A DNA stretch of 64,000 bases from the NCBI RefSeq assembly GCF_030929555.1, contig NZ_JAVFVT010000012.1, positions 1 through 64,000 on the forward strand. Direction: 5' to 3'. Source of the DNA: Paenibacillus sp. LHD-117 (GTDB lineage Bacteria; Bacillota; Bacilli; Paenibacillales; Paenibacillaceae). The position numbers were made by a program, and so were the translations under genes. The notes under the pieces are model-generated. The model had not been told where the DNA came from, ran no database searches, and worked only from the letters and a program-made list of their open reading frames with translations. Within the stretch, counting starts at the first letter, position 1. Every line of letters starts with the position of its first letter. Below are positions 25,858 to 34,260 of this stretch, one piece after another.

Positions 25858-27480
25858 TTGAGAAGCAGAAAAATGGTATTGAGTTTGGTCCTTATCATGA
25901 CTTTGATTATCCTGTTGGCCGCCGGATGCGGGAAAGCGCCGTCTACGGAAGAGAAAAACGGCGAGTCGGAGACGAACAATGCTGCGAAACCGGAGACGGC
26001 TGACGAGAAGATGAAGCTGCATTTCTGGACATTTTATCCGGAACAAACAAAAATCGATGGATATTACATGAATGCCTTGAAAGAGAAGTTCAATTTCGAT
26101 GCCGAGTTTTACGTAGCTTCACCGGATACGTCCAAAGAAAAGCTGAATCTTTCCATTGCTTCCGGCGATACTCCGGACTGGTGGAAAGGCTTGAATTATC
26201 AGGAGTACGATAAACTGATCGAACAGGATGTAGTGGCTGAGATCAAACTGGAGGACTTGCAGCAGTATGCCCCGAAATATTTGGCATTTCTTCAGAAGGT
26301 GCTTGGCGACGATCCTTTTCAATATTTGCGCAGAGACGGGAAAATTTACGGACTGCCTGGCGTATGGGACTTGGCGCCAACCGGCAAGGTCGTAGGTTTT
26401 CGTCAAGATTGGCTTAGCAAAGTAGGAATTGCCAAAACACCGGAAACGATCGAAGAAATGGAAGACGCTTTGACGAAATTCCGGCATGATGATCCGGACG
26501 GCAACGGTAATAAGGACACCTATGGAGTTACTGGTACGGCAGCTGACATCAATGGCTTGTTTGATTTCGTATTCGGAGCATACGGCGTATATCCGGGAGC
26601 GTTCACGGAAGAGAACGGAACGGTGGTTCGCGGAGAGATTATGCCGGGAGCGAAGGAAGCGTTGACGGTGTTGAACCGCTGGTATAAGAACGAGCTGATC
26701 GATCCCGAATTTATCGTCAACAAGGATAGCAATGTTCAGGATAAAATGATTCAGGAGAAAGCGGGAGCCGTCTCCAGCTATTGGTTCGGGCTTGCTCCGG
26801 ACGGCGTGTTCTGCTGCAATGACATTTATACAAATCTCCATAAAAATAATCCGAATGCCGGCTTTGCCATGATTCCGGGGCCGAAAGGACCGGAGGGGAA
26901 ATTCGGCATGGTTCAGGGCAACGCATTGTTTGGAGTCGATATCATGTTTGGCAAGCAGCTCGAAAAGGATCACGACAAAATGATCAAGTACTTGCAGGTA
27001 TTCGAATATACTTCATTTGATTTGGAAGCGATCATTGCAAGAACCTACGGGGAAGAAGGGAAAACCTTCAAAAAGACGGCAGACGGAAATTATGAATTCA
27101 TCCCTCCGTACGACGATCAGAAGGAACGGTGGAAGTATGGATTTGACGGTGCTTACTCTGTGCCGGGCGGATGGAATGACGATTTCAACGAAGAGCTGGC
27201 TGCTTTCAATACCAAAGACAAATCTTTGCTGCCGATGCGGAATGAGCTGATTCATATGGGCAAGGGCAAATACGACATCCTGGGCCCGATTGTAAAGCCG
27301 GTATTTAATGATCACAAAGAAAGATTGGATAAGCTGACGATGCAGACTTTCCTTGATATGATCACAGGCAAGAAGCCTGTCAGCGATTTCGATAACTATG
27401 TGGCCGAGTGGAGAGAAATGGGCGGCGACAAGGTGATGGCGGAAGCGCAGCAAGCATACGAGGAATTAATGGCGCAATAA
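25858..27480 (+). CDS. Extracellular solute-binding lipoprotein
   Basis: A 540-residue lipoprotein with signal peptide ending LLAAGC (Cys24), a charged spacer, and a long solute-binding fold that starts near MKLHFWTFYPEQTK. A calcium-type loop DPDGNGNKDTYG occurs near residue 213, as is common in this family. I chose TTG 25858, nine bases after AGGAG; the ATG at 25849 touches that ribosome binding site and is unlikely. It follows its permease genes directly, and the next gene, a putative glycosidase, begins only 21 bases downstream, so importer and hydrolases look co-transcribed. Confidence 0.92.
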   Translation: MRSRKMVLSLVLIMTLIILLAAGCGKAPSTEEKNGESETNNAAKPETADEKMKLHFWTFYPEQTKIDGYYMNALKEKFNFDAEFYVASPDTSKEKLNLSIASGDTPDWWKGLNYQEYDKLIEQDVVAEIKLEDLQQYAPKYLAFLQKVLGDDPFQYLRRDGKIYGLPGVWDLAPTGKVVGFRQDWLSKVGIAKTPETIEEMEDALTKFRHDDPDGNGNKDTYGVTGTAADINGLFDFVFGAYGVYPGAFTEENGTVVRGEIMPGAKEALTVLNRWYKNELIDPEFIVNKDSNVQDKMIQEKAGAVSSYWFGLAPDGVFCCNDIYTNLHKNNPNAGFAMIPGPKGPEGKFGMVQGNALFGVDIMFGKQLEKDHDKMIKYLQVFEYTSFDLEAIIARTYGEEGKTFKKTADGNYEFIPPYDDQKERWKYGFDGAYSVPGGWNDDFNEELAAFNTKDKSLLPMRNELIHMGKGKYDILGPIVKPVFNDHKERLDKLTMQTFLDMITGKKPVSDFDNYVAEWREMGGDKVMAEAQQAYEELMAQ

Positions 27481-27501
27481 TCGATAGACCGGAGGCCGAA
27501 T

Positions 27502-29427
27502 ATGGGTATTCACATTCAAAATAACAAAATCACGATGTCTAACGCGTATTTGTTGCGTGAAATCGATATTTCGGAAGGGTTGGCGACAACCGTATTCCAT
27601 ATACGGCCGAACGGAGAGGAGCGGGGCGACTTCTGGTACCCCGTCTTCTCGTTCGAATCGTCGCTCCCTTACGAAGCTGCAGTGACCATTAACGGGCGCG
27701 CTTATGAAGCGGGCCCGTGGAAACACCGGTCGAACTGGGACAGGGAGGGCGCTTTCACGGTAACCGGAACAGAACGGGACAGGGGGAGCTTCGGCGATAT
27801 TTTGCGATTGCATTGTAAGGGCCGAAGCCAAGAGATCCCCCCGATCGAATTGGTTATCGAATATGAAATTGCGGATGAACTCCCGCTATTGACCAAAAGC
27901 GTAAAAGTAATAAACGAATCCGGGACGCCGGTGACCATTGACAATGTGACCGTCGATATCGTCAGACTGTTCGAAGGAAAAGTCGAGCTCTCGGTGTTCA
28001 GCGATTATTACTGGAACATTATGAAAGAAGATGAATATTACTTTACCTTTACGCGCATGGAGTTCCCGAAGCCGATCGGCATGAAGCTGCAGCCCGGCGA
28101 GAGCTTCGAGACTTTCAAGTGCTATGAAGCCGTCACCTCCGGCGACCGGGACGAAGCTTCCATTATATTGCACCGTCTGTACAAAAAAATCGCACCGTGG
28201 ATTACGGCGCCGGATATTAAAAGGATTGTCTCCACATGCCAATCCTACGAAGAGCTGCTGAAGGTGGCAGACCAGTCTGCGGCAGATGGCGTAGAAGCGG
28301 TTGAGCTGTTCGTTGGCCAGCTGTTTACGAATGTGGGCGACTACATTCCACGTCCGAATCTGTTTCCAAGAGGCGAGGAGGACTTGAAGCGGTTGGTAGA
28401 CTATTACCACGACAAGGGATTGAAAGTGCTTCCTTACTGCTCGACAACGATCGCTAATCATAGGAGCCGCATATGTCAGGATCATCCCGAATGGCAGTAT
28501 AGGGGTCCGGATGGCATTCATTACAACCCGGAAGGACTTGGCAATATGTGCTACCAATCGCCTTGGGGCGAATATATCGAAGGAAAGCTGCTTCATTTGA
28601 TTGATGAAATAGGCTTCGACGGTCTGGCTATTGACGGGCCTTATCACGGCTTGCCGTGTTTGGCGAGCGACCACAAGCATCCGACTCCGCAAAGCGTTGA
28701 ATTTATGAACTGGAATTGGGAGAAACGGTTTTTCCACGAACTGACCAAACGGAATAAAACGATTACGGCTCCGCAAGAGATGCAAGCGATGTTTCTGGGA
28801 TTGCACCAGCGTCCCGGTGGTTATCGGGAAGAAGACCAGAATGAGATGGGCGGCATGAGATTGGTGATCCAGACAAGAGCGTTTATGTATGATTCGAGGT
28901 ACAAGGATCCCGCTTGCGCAACATGGGGCTCGTGTAATCTGGAAATTTATCACGGCCACAGCATCGAAGCTTCGGAGGAGAATACGGCAACCTACGATCA
29001 TGCCCTTGGAGGTCTGTTCGGATATGGGCACAGCGGTGTGCTGTATGGGAAGTACTCTTATATAGGGGAGAATACGAAACGTATTTATGACAAATGGATC
29101 TCCTTTTACAAACGGTACCGCAGGACGCTGGCAGGCGAAATGGTGCATTTGGCGCGGCCTAACGGATATGAGCCGGATGCGGTTATGCATGTGTCGACTG
29201 AGGCCGATGTGCCTGCCATTCTGGTCGTATTCAATCCAGTGCCCGAGACCAAGAGCGTGACGCTGGAGCTGCCTTTGAAATACGCCGGATTTGCCGGCGG
29301 AGACAAGGCAAGCGTTGAGCGGTACGGGTCTATCGCGCTGGATGGTCGCGGCCATGGCGCTGTGTCGCTGACGCTGCAGCCGCATGAAATCGTCACATTA
29401 GAAATAAATAAAGCAGGCGATGCGTAA
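27502..29427 (+). CDS. Putative glycoside hydrolase with TIM barrel (alpha-galactosidase-like)
   Basis: A 641-residue protein without a signal peptide. The first 240 residues look like a beta-sandwich domain, the middle is a TIM barrel, and the last 90 a small beta domain, the layout of clan GH-D enzymes. The barrel segment EIGFDGLAIDGPYHG carries an aspartate at the place of a catalytic nucleophile, and GLKVLPYC and QDHPEWQYRG fit barrel strands. A GGAGG ribosome binding site precedes the ATG. I cannot assign a GH family with certainty; it is only distantly like the GH36-like enzyme at 7836. Its position between a binding protein and a second putative glycosidase supports a role in breaking down the imported sugar. 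Confidence 0.6.
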   Translation: MGIHIQNNKITMSNAYLLREIDISEGLATTVFHIRPNGEERGDFWYPVFSFESSLPYEAAVTINGRAYEAGPWKHRSNWDREGAFTVTGTERDRGSFGDILRLHCKGRSQEIPPIELVIEYEIADELPLLTKSVKVINESGTPVTIDNVTVDIVRLFEGKVELSVFSDYYWNIMKEDEYYFTFTRMEFPKPIGMKLQPGESFETFKCYEAVTSGDRDEASIILHRLYKKIAPWITAPDIKRIVSTCQSYEELLKVADQSAADGVEAVELFVGQLFTNVGDYIPRPNLFPRGEEDLKRLVDYYHDKGLKVLPYCSTTIANHRSRICQDHPEWQYRGPDGIHYNPEGLGNMCYQSPWGEYIEGKLLHLIDEIGFDGLAIDGPYHGLPCLASDHKHPTPQSVEFMNWNWEKRFFHELTKRNKTITAPQEMQAMFLGLHQRPGGYREEDQNEMGGMRLVIQTRAFMYDSRYKDPACATWGSCNLEIYHGHSIEASEENTATYDHALGGLFGYGHSGVLYGKYSYIGENTKRIYDKWISFYKRYRRTLAGEMVHLARPNGYEPDAVMHVSTEADVPAILVVFNPVPETKSVTLELPLKYAGFAGGDKASVERYGSIALDGRGHGAVSLTLQPHEIVTLEINKAGDA

Positions 29428-31700
29428 TGAACGGCGGATTGATGCAGGTGATGGAATCCGCCAATTGCCGAATTGTCGCCAAATTAACGAAGTTTGACGG
29501 CGTTGTGCCGACGGGGTCGGCAGAGGTGGAATTGATGAATGAAGGCAATGAACAGCTTTTCTTGGAACAATCGCGCTGGAGCATCGCCTGCAAGTGGTCG
29601 CCTGTGGAGAACAAGAGGGATGTACTCGATTGTGAAGTGACGTTCCAATTGATCGAAGGTTCGCTAAGCGAGGCCAATGTCTCGGTTGACATTATGCTTG
29701 ACCAGTGGTCGAAGGATCATTATGTCATGATGCCGGCAGCCGCTTATAATGGCAATCGCTTCAAAGCAACCAAGGAGAAGTACCCGCCAATGCTGACTCT
29801 GGAAGAGGAGACCGGTCCGGATATTCCAACGATCATTACGGATGTGCCGAGATTAAGTCTGGAGAACGGACCGTCGAAGCTTGAGGTGAGGACCGGAGAT
29901 ATGGCCACTCCTGCGGTTGGCTTCTGCAGCCGCGCGGATCATAAAGGATTGTTCATGTTGGCTGCGCAAGGAACGAGGCTGGGAGAATCGGGCATCTCAT
30001 TGGAAGAAAACGAGGACCGGACGAAGGCTGTCATCTCGCTTTCCGCTCCGGCTGTCAGACGATTCCATTACAGGATGTGCAATTCGAAGGAGAGCTCAGA
30101 TGACCGGGGAGCTGATTTTCGAAATGGAGATGAAGTGACGCTTTCGTTCAGGCTGCATGTTTTCGATTGCCCCGACATTCCTTCGTTATACGGTTATTTT
30201 GCCGGTATTCGAAAGGATTTGACAGGCAAGGTGCGGCTGCGGCATGAGATCCCTTTCTCGGCGGCATGGGAAATCCTCGAGGAGAAGTATAATCGGGATA
30301 ATTGGCAGCAGCAGCACGGTTTTTACCGGTCATCGACATCGCCCGATCCCACTTTCGGCCAATGGCAGACCGGATGGGTCGGCGGCGGTATCAACACGCT
30401 GCCGAAGCTGGCAATCGGCAGCGAGCTTTCCCAAGAGAGGGCGCGGCAAACGCTGGACTTCATGTTTAATACGGTACAAGCGGCTTCCGGTTTTTTCTAC
30501 GGGATCTTCAGCCATGGACAACTGCTGGGCGACGCATTCAGGGCGCACGAGGATACGGGCAAGCTGCTGATAAGAAAACATGCGGACGCGGTCTATTTTT
30601 TGGTCAAACAGTTTATGCTCCTGGATAAAAGGAATGAAGAGATTTCCGATGTCTGGAAGGATGGCCTGATCAAAGCTTGCGACGCGCTTGTCCGTCTGTG
30701 GAAGAATCATAAGCAATTCGGGCAGTTTGTCGATGCGGACAAAGAAACGATAATCATCGGCGGAAGCGCCTGCGCCGGAATTGCGCCTGCCGGATTGGCG
30801 CTTGCCGGACAATATTTGGGCCGCCCAGACTACTTGGCCATTGCGGAGCAGTCGGCTGACGATTATTATGAGCGCTTCGTCTCGCAAGGCGTGACCACCG
30901 GGGCGCCGGGCGAAATCAGCCAGTGCCCGGACAGCGAATCGGCGTTTGCGCTGCTGGAGTCCTATGTGGCGCTGCACGAAACGACAGGAGAGCGCAAATG
31001 GCTGAAGATGGCGGAAGATACGGCCAAGCTGTGCGCAACCTGGTGTGTCTCCTACGATTATGAATATCCTTTGGACTCCGAATTTCGCAAGCTTGATTTG
31101 CGCTCGGCTGGCGCGGTATGGGCGAGCGTACAGAATAAGCATGCGGCGCCGGGCATCTGCACCCTGTCGGGCGTCTCGCTGTTTAAGCTGTACCGGGCAA
31201 CCGGAAATCCGTCATATCTGGAGCTGATTCAGGAAATTGCACATCATTTGCCGCAGTATCTATCCAGGGAAGATCGGCCTCTAGAGATATCTTGGGGAGG
31301 TCTGCCGACCGGTCGCTTCTCTCCGCCGGGCTGGATGGGCGAACGTGTCAATACAAGCGATTGGGAAGGCAAGGAAAATATTGGAGCTATAGCCGGAGGC
31401 TCTTGCTGGTGCGAGGTTTCCGCCATGCTTACTTATCTTGAAGTGCCGGGCGTATACATTCAGCCAGACACCGGATTTGTATGCGCGATCGATCATATTG
31501 ATGCCGAGGTTTTGGAGCGGAATGAAACAGAGCTTCGGGTCATGCTGAACAATCCGACGAAATTTCCTGCGAAGGTGAGAGTGTTTGCCGAACGGTCAGG
31601 AGATATGCGGACGGTGATGGGGGAACATGCCATGATCGATTGTACGGTCGTGACCATTGCCCCTCTTTCCCACTATACCGTTAGCTTCGATCGTAGGTAA
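29427..31700 (+). CDS. Large protein with six-hairpin (alpha/alpha toroid) glycosidase-like domain
   Basis: A 757-residue cytoplasmic protein whose start ATG overlaps the TAA of the previous gene by one base, so the two are translationally coupled. Residues 1-260 are beta-rich. Residues about 280-650 show repeated helical pairs and aromatic/Gly motifs (GQWQTGWVGGG, GFFYGIFSHG, APAGLALAGQYLG, SQCPDSESAFALLESY) that resemble six-hairpin glycosidases; acidic residues in that region (DSES, EISQCPD) are candidate catalysts. I do not recognise the family. By context it acts with the neighbour on the imported oligosaccharide. Two terminators follow (31712-31753 and 31763-31794). Confidence 0.5.
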   Translation: MNGGLMQVMESANCRIVAKLTKFDGVVPTGSAEVELMNEGNEQLFLEQSRWSIACKWSPVENKRDVLDCEVTFQLIEGSLSEANVSVDIMLDQWSKDHYVMMPAAAYNGNRFKATKEKYPPMLTLEEETGPDIPTIITDVPRLSLENGPSKLEVRTGDMATPAVGFCSRADHKGLFMLAAQGTRLGESGISLEENEDRTKAVISLSAPAVRRFHYRMCNSKESSDDRGADFRNGDEVTLSFRLHVFDCPDIPSLYGYFAGIRKDLTGKVRLRHEIPFSAAWEILEEKYNRDNWQQQHGFYRSSTSPDPTFGQWQTGWVGGGINTLPKLAIGSELSQERARQTLDFMFNTVQAASGFFYGIFSHGQLLGDAFRAHEDTGKLLIRKHADAVYFLVKQFMLLDKRNEEISDVWKDGLIKACDALVRLWKNHKQFGQFVDADKETIIIGGSACAGIAPAGLALAGQYLGRPDYLAIAEQSADDYYERFVSQGVTTGAPGEISQCPDSESAFALLESYVALHETTGERKWLKMAEDTAKLCATWCVSYDYEYPLDSEFRKLDLRSAGAVWASVQNKHAAPGICTLSGVSLFKLYRATGNPSYLELIQEIAHHLPQYLSREDRPLEISWGGLPTGRFSPPGWMGERVNTSDWEGKENIGAIAGGSCWCEVSAMLTYLEVPGVYIQPDTGFVCAIDHIDAEVLERNETELRVMLNNPTKFPAKVRVFAERSGDMRTVMGEHAMIDCTVVTIAPLSHYTVSFDRR

Positions 31701-31711
31701 TGCAGATGAGG

Positions 31712-31753
31712 GAACAGCGAAAGTGGCGATTGCCCTTTCGCTGTTCTTGCTTC
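31712..31753 (+). terminator. Terminator of second glycan operon
   Basis: GAACAGCGAAAG (31712-31723) pairs exactly with CTTTCGCTGTTC (31735-31746); the tail TTGCTTC is only moderately T-rich. Confidence 0.75.
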
Positions 31754-31762
31754 ATCGCTAGA

Positions 31763-31794
31763 GTCGGCCCGTGATACCACGTGCCGGCTTTTTA
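31763..31794. terminator. Second hairpin terminator, shared with convergent WYL gene
   Basis: GTCGGC (31763-31768) and GCCGGC (31783-31788) enclose a CGTG/CACG inner stem, followed by TTTTTA. It lies between the plus-strand hydrolase operon and the end of the minus-strand WYL regulator gene, six bases from that stop codon. Confidence 0.7.
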
Positions 31795-31799
31795 TCTTC

Positions 31800-32606
31800 C
31801 TACTCCCTAGCCTCCCCGTACCGACTGAGCGCCCAAGAGACGGTCTGCTTCATGCGGGAGATCAGCCGGTCGTTCTCGACGACGCGGATTCGTTTGCCAA
31901 GGAAACGAACCTTCGACAACACGTACTCTTGCTCGTTCAACGAAAAGAACAACTTCACCCGATATTCGTCCAGCGCCTCGTCGTACAGCACTTCCCGCTC
32001 GAAACAGGAGAAGGCGTACAGAATGCGCGACAGCTCCTCGTTGTACTCCGGCACGATGGCGATGACGGCTTCGGATCTGCGGGCGGCCAAATAGGCGGCC
32101 GCTTTGGCGGCGTACCGCTCGGCGGCACCGGCTTCGCTCGGCCGGGCAGTCACCTCGGACAGCTTGGCTATCCGCGTGCTCATGACCATTTCCTTGCGCG
32201 AATGGTACCAGAGCAGATACCACTCCCGCTTGACCATCGAATATTCCAGCTTGTACGGGTACGCGGTCCGCTGCTCGAGCGGAGGACCGCTTTTGGTCGC
32301 GTAGCGGAAGCTAAGCGCACTGCCGTCCCGGATCGCTCTCCGAATGTCGCGGATGAGCGGATGGTAGACCATTTTTTCCTTGCCGTCGCCTTTATGGACG
32401 AGATGCGGCGTCCAGTCGGCAGCCGGGTCGTCCCGCAGCAGCTCGCGAAGCTTCTCCAGCGTGGAGGGGAGGAACGCTTCCTCCGCGGCGGGATGCGCCA
32501 GCATCGTTTTCAGCCAGGTACGCTCATGCGAGGTGACGGCTGAGGCGCCATGATCGTCGAGACGGGAGAGGAGGCGGTAATTGAAAATTTTCTCAAAGGG
32601 ATTCAT
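31800..32606 (-). CDS. WYL-domain regulator, second of an overlapping pair
   Basis: A 268-residue WYL protein. The WYL core is seen as EQRTAYPYKLEYSMVKREWYLLWYHSR in shape (Y-x-L ... REWYLLWY) and is followed by a C-terminal WCX-like extension; there is no obvious N-terminal helix-turn-helix. Its start overlaps the end of the upstream WYL gene by 14 bases, so the two are probably translated together and may act as a heteromer, with the partner providing DNA binding. WYL domains bind nucleic acids or nucleotides and often control defence and RNA-repair genes. The pair diverges from the tRNA-like RNA/slipin gene at 34.2 kb. Confidence 0.85.
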   Translation of the reverse strand: MNPFEKIFNYRLLSRLDDHGASAVTSHERTWLKTMLAHPAAEEAFLPSTLEKLRELLRDDPAADWTPHLVHKGDGKEKMVYHPLIRDIRRAIRDGSALSFRYATKSGPPLEQRTAYPYKLEYSMVKREWYLLWYHSRKEMVMSTRIAKLSEVTARPSEAGAAERYAAKAAAYLAARRSEAVIAIVPEYNEELSRILYAFSCFEREVLYDEALDEYRVKLFFSLNEQEYVLSKVRFLGKRIRVVENDRLISRMKQTVSWALSRYGEARE

Positions 32607-33912
32607 AATAGCGGGCCAGCTCCTTCCATTCGTCGATCAGTTCCTCCCGCAGCCGTGCGGGCTCCAGCACCTCGCAGCTCGACCCGAAGCTTCGGATCCA
32701 AGGCTTGATCTCGATCGTGCCGTTCACCTCGATTTCATAGATAAACGAGTCTTCTCGCTCATCCGTAATTTCGCCCCACTGGCCTTGCTGGATGACGCGC
32801 TCGCGCACGAAATCCGGGATGGACGGGCCGGGCTTGTAGAATCGCAAACGCACGAGTGTCTTGCGCCCCGTGTCGATCAGCCAGCTGTGGCGGATGCGCG
32901 ATTCTAGCTGCTTCAGCTTCTCCGCGAACTCCGCTTCCTCGGCAGCCTCTCCGAGCTTCAGCTCCGTCACCCCCTCCAGCCGATACTTCTTAACGCCATG
33001 CCGGGCCCCCCAGCCGAGCAGATACCACCGGCCGTATTGGTGGTCGTACACGATCTTGAGCGGCAAGCAGCTTTCCCGGCTGCCGTCGCTCTCCCGCTGA
33101 TACAGCGGGTTCGTGTTGCGCGAGGCGTAGCTGGTTTCTTTTTTGGGCGAAAAGTAATGGAACGACACCCGGCTCCACGACCCAATCGCTTCGAACAGGG
33201 AGAACAGATGCGCCTCGTCCAGCACGCGCGAATGGTAATGATATTTATACAAAAAGGCGTCCAGCGCCTCCGCGTCGTACCCGTGGCCGCCCATAAGCCG
33301 CTTCTTGAGCGTATCCTTCAGCAAATACCCTTGAACCGACGGAAGCCGCGTATTCGCCATCATGCTGGCGTAATCGTGCAAATCCAGCAGCTCCTCCGCC
33401 GTCAGCGATTCAGCGAAGCCTTGCCAAAGCCCGTATCGGTACGGCCTTGGACCCGGCTCGCGCCGGATGACGCCGACGCCTTCCAAATATTTGAGGTCAC
33501 CGCGGATCGTCTTCTCGTCGGGCGGGGCCAGCTCTTGGGACATCGCCGCGCAGCAATCGTCGAGCAGCTCCATCGCCGTCTTGTGGCCGTCCTTCAGGGA
33601 AGCGAGCAGGCAGGACAGCCGCTCCGTTTCGCTTTCCTTCAGCGACTTCGCCCTGAACAGGAACAGCAGCAGCGGGTCCGGCGCGTCCAAATAACTGAAG
33701 CGCAGCAGCTCGGCCATTTCCTTGGCTTCCTGCGCCTCCGTTCGAGCGGGCAGCACGCTTGCGGCGATTTCCTTGAGCCGCTTCATCATTTTGTCGAAGG
33801 TGTGGACGGAGATGCCGAGCCGCTCCGCGTATTGCTGACGGCTGTACGCACCGCTGGCGAGCGCGAGCATGCGCAGAAACTGGATTTCCTTATCGAAGCT
33901 TTCCCTGGCCAT
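32593..33912 (-). CDS. WYL-domain transcriptional regulator with N-terminal helix-turn-helix
   Basis: A 439-residue regulator. The N-terminus has a winged-helix/HTH segment (AYSRQQYAERLGISVHTFDK), the centre is helical, and the C-terminal third contains a WYL domain (YGRWYLLGWGARHGVKKYR) and a WCX extension. I place the start at ATG 33912, where GGAGGAG lies nine bases upstream; the in-frame ATG at 33945 has no ribosome binding site. It is the first gene of a minus-strand pair whose promoter region faces the slipin gene, so it is a good candidate to control both directions. An inverted pair of 9-bp words (33945-33953 and 33988-33996) lies in that region. Confidence 0.87.
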   Translation of the reverse strand: MARESFDKEIQFLRMLALASGAYSRQQYAERLGISVHTFDKMMKRLKEIAASVLPARTEAQEAKEMAELLRFSYLDAPDPLLLFLFRAKSLKESETERLSCLLASLKDGHKTAMELLDDCCAAMSQELAPPDEKTIRGDLKYLEGVGVIRREPGPRPYRYGLWQGFAESLTAEELLDLHDYASMMANTRLPSVQGYLLKDTLKKRLMGGHGYDAEALDAFLYKYHYHSRVLDEAHLFSLFEAIGSWSRVSFHYFSPKKETSYASRNTNPLYQRESDGSRESCLPLKIVYDHQYGRWYLLGWGARHGVKKYRLEGVTELKLGEAAEEAEFAEKLKQLESRIRHSWLIDTGRKTLVRLRFYKPGPSIPDFVRERVIQQGQWGEITDEREDSFIYEIEVNGTIEIKPWIRSFGSSCEVLEPARLREELIDEWKELARYYESL

Positions 33913-33944
33913 CGTTCGATGCTCCTCCCTTGTCGTCCCGGTCA

Positions 33945-33996
33945 ATTAATCTTCAATATATTGTAACAGCGATGGGGCGGGTGCCAAAAGATTAAT
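33945..33996. promoter_or_regulatory. Widely spaced inverted repeat between WYL gene and tRNA-like/slipin gene
   Basis: ATTAATCTT (33945-33953) and its exact inverse AAGATTAAT (33988-33996) are separated by 34 bases, in the only short AT-rich patch between the divergent genes. This could be a pair of half-operators for the WYL regulator. Direct observation of the repeat; the role is inferred. Confidence 0.45.
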
Positions 33997-34165
33997 TTTT
34001 TTCCTGCCGTCGTCATACTTCCGCCATGTTCGTCGGGCCATGAATGCGGCATGATGAAGGAGGTTAATGAAACGCCGGCGGCCTACCCGGGCGAGGACGT
34101 CCCGTTCGTCCCGCAGTGCGGGCGCAGTCTCTGCGTTCGTATGCTGTAGGAGCCGCGGCCGTTAA

Positions 34166-34239
34166 CCGACTATTCGGGTTCGATTCCCGGTCGCATAAGG
34201 GCGATATGCTAATGGTATAGCACTCCACTGTTAATGGAG
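34166..34239 (+). ncRNA. tRNA-like element in circularly permuted order upstream of slipin gene
   Basis: Parts of a tRNA occur in the order T-arm, acceptor, D-arm, anticodon arm. T-arm: stem TCGGG/CCCGG around loop TTCGATT (34174-34190). Then TCGC (34191-34194), loop ATAAGG, GCGA (34201-34204), a closed acceptor-like hairpin. Then a D-arm: GCTA/TAGC around ATGGTA (34208-34221). Then A, and an anticodon arm CTCCA/TGGAG around loop CTGTTAA (34223-34239), anticodon GTT (Asn). No normal tRNA can be read in linear order because no T-arm follows the anticodon arm. A further GTTAACC (34161-34167) precedes the T-arm. The element ends about 20 bases before the likely slipin start, so it may be a leader RNA. 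It could also be a relic of tRNA-Asn recombination. Confidence 0.5.
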
Positions 34240-34260
34240 CCAACCTCCCAGACCAAAACC

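Noticed and set aside
34051-34149. Short plus-strand frame (32 codons, beginning MMKEVNETPAAY) before the tRNA-like element
   Set aside because: No proper ribosome binding site for its ATG and no recognisable family; AAGGAGG at 34057-34063 lies inside it. Could be a leader peptide, but evidence is too thin.
34141-34195. Ordinary tRNA-Asn in linear order ending with the T-arm
   Set aside because: TATGC/GCATA could pair as an acceptor, and GTTAA could be an anticodon, but there is no D-arm and the anticodon stem has only three pairs.
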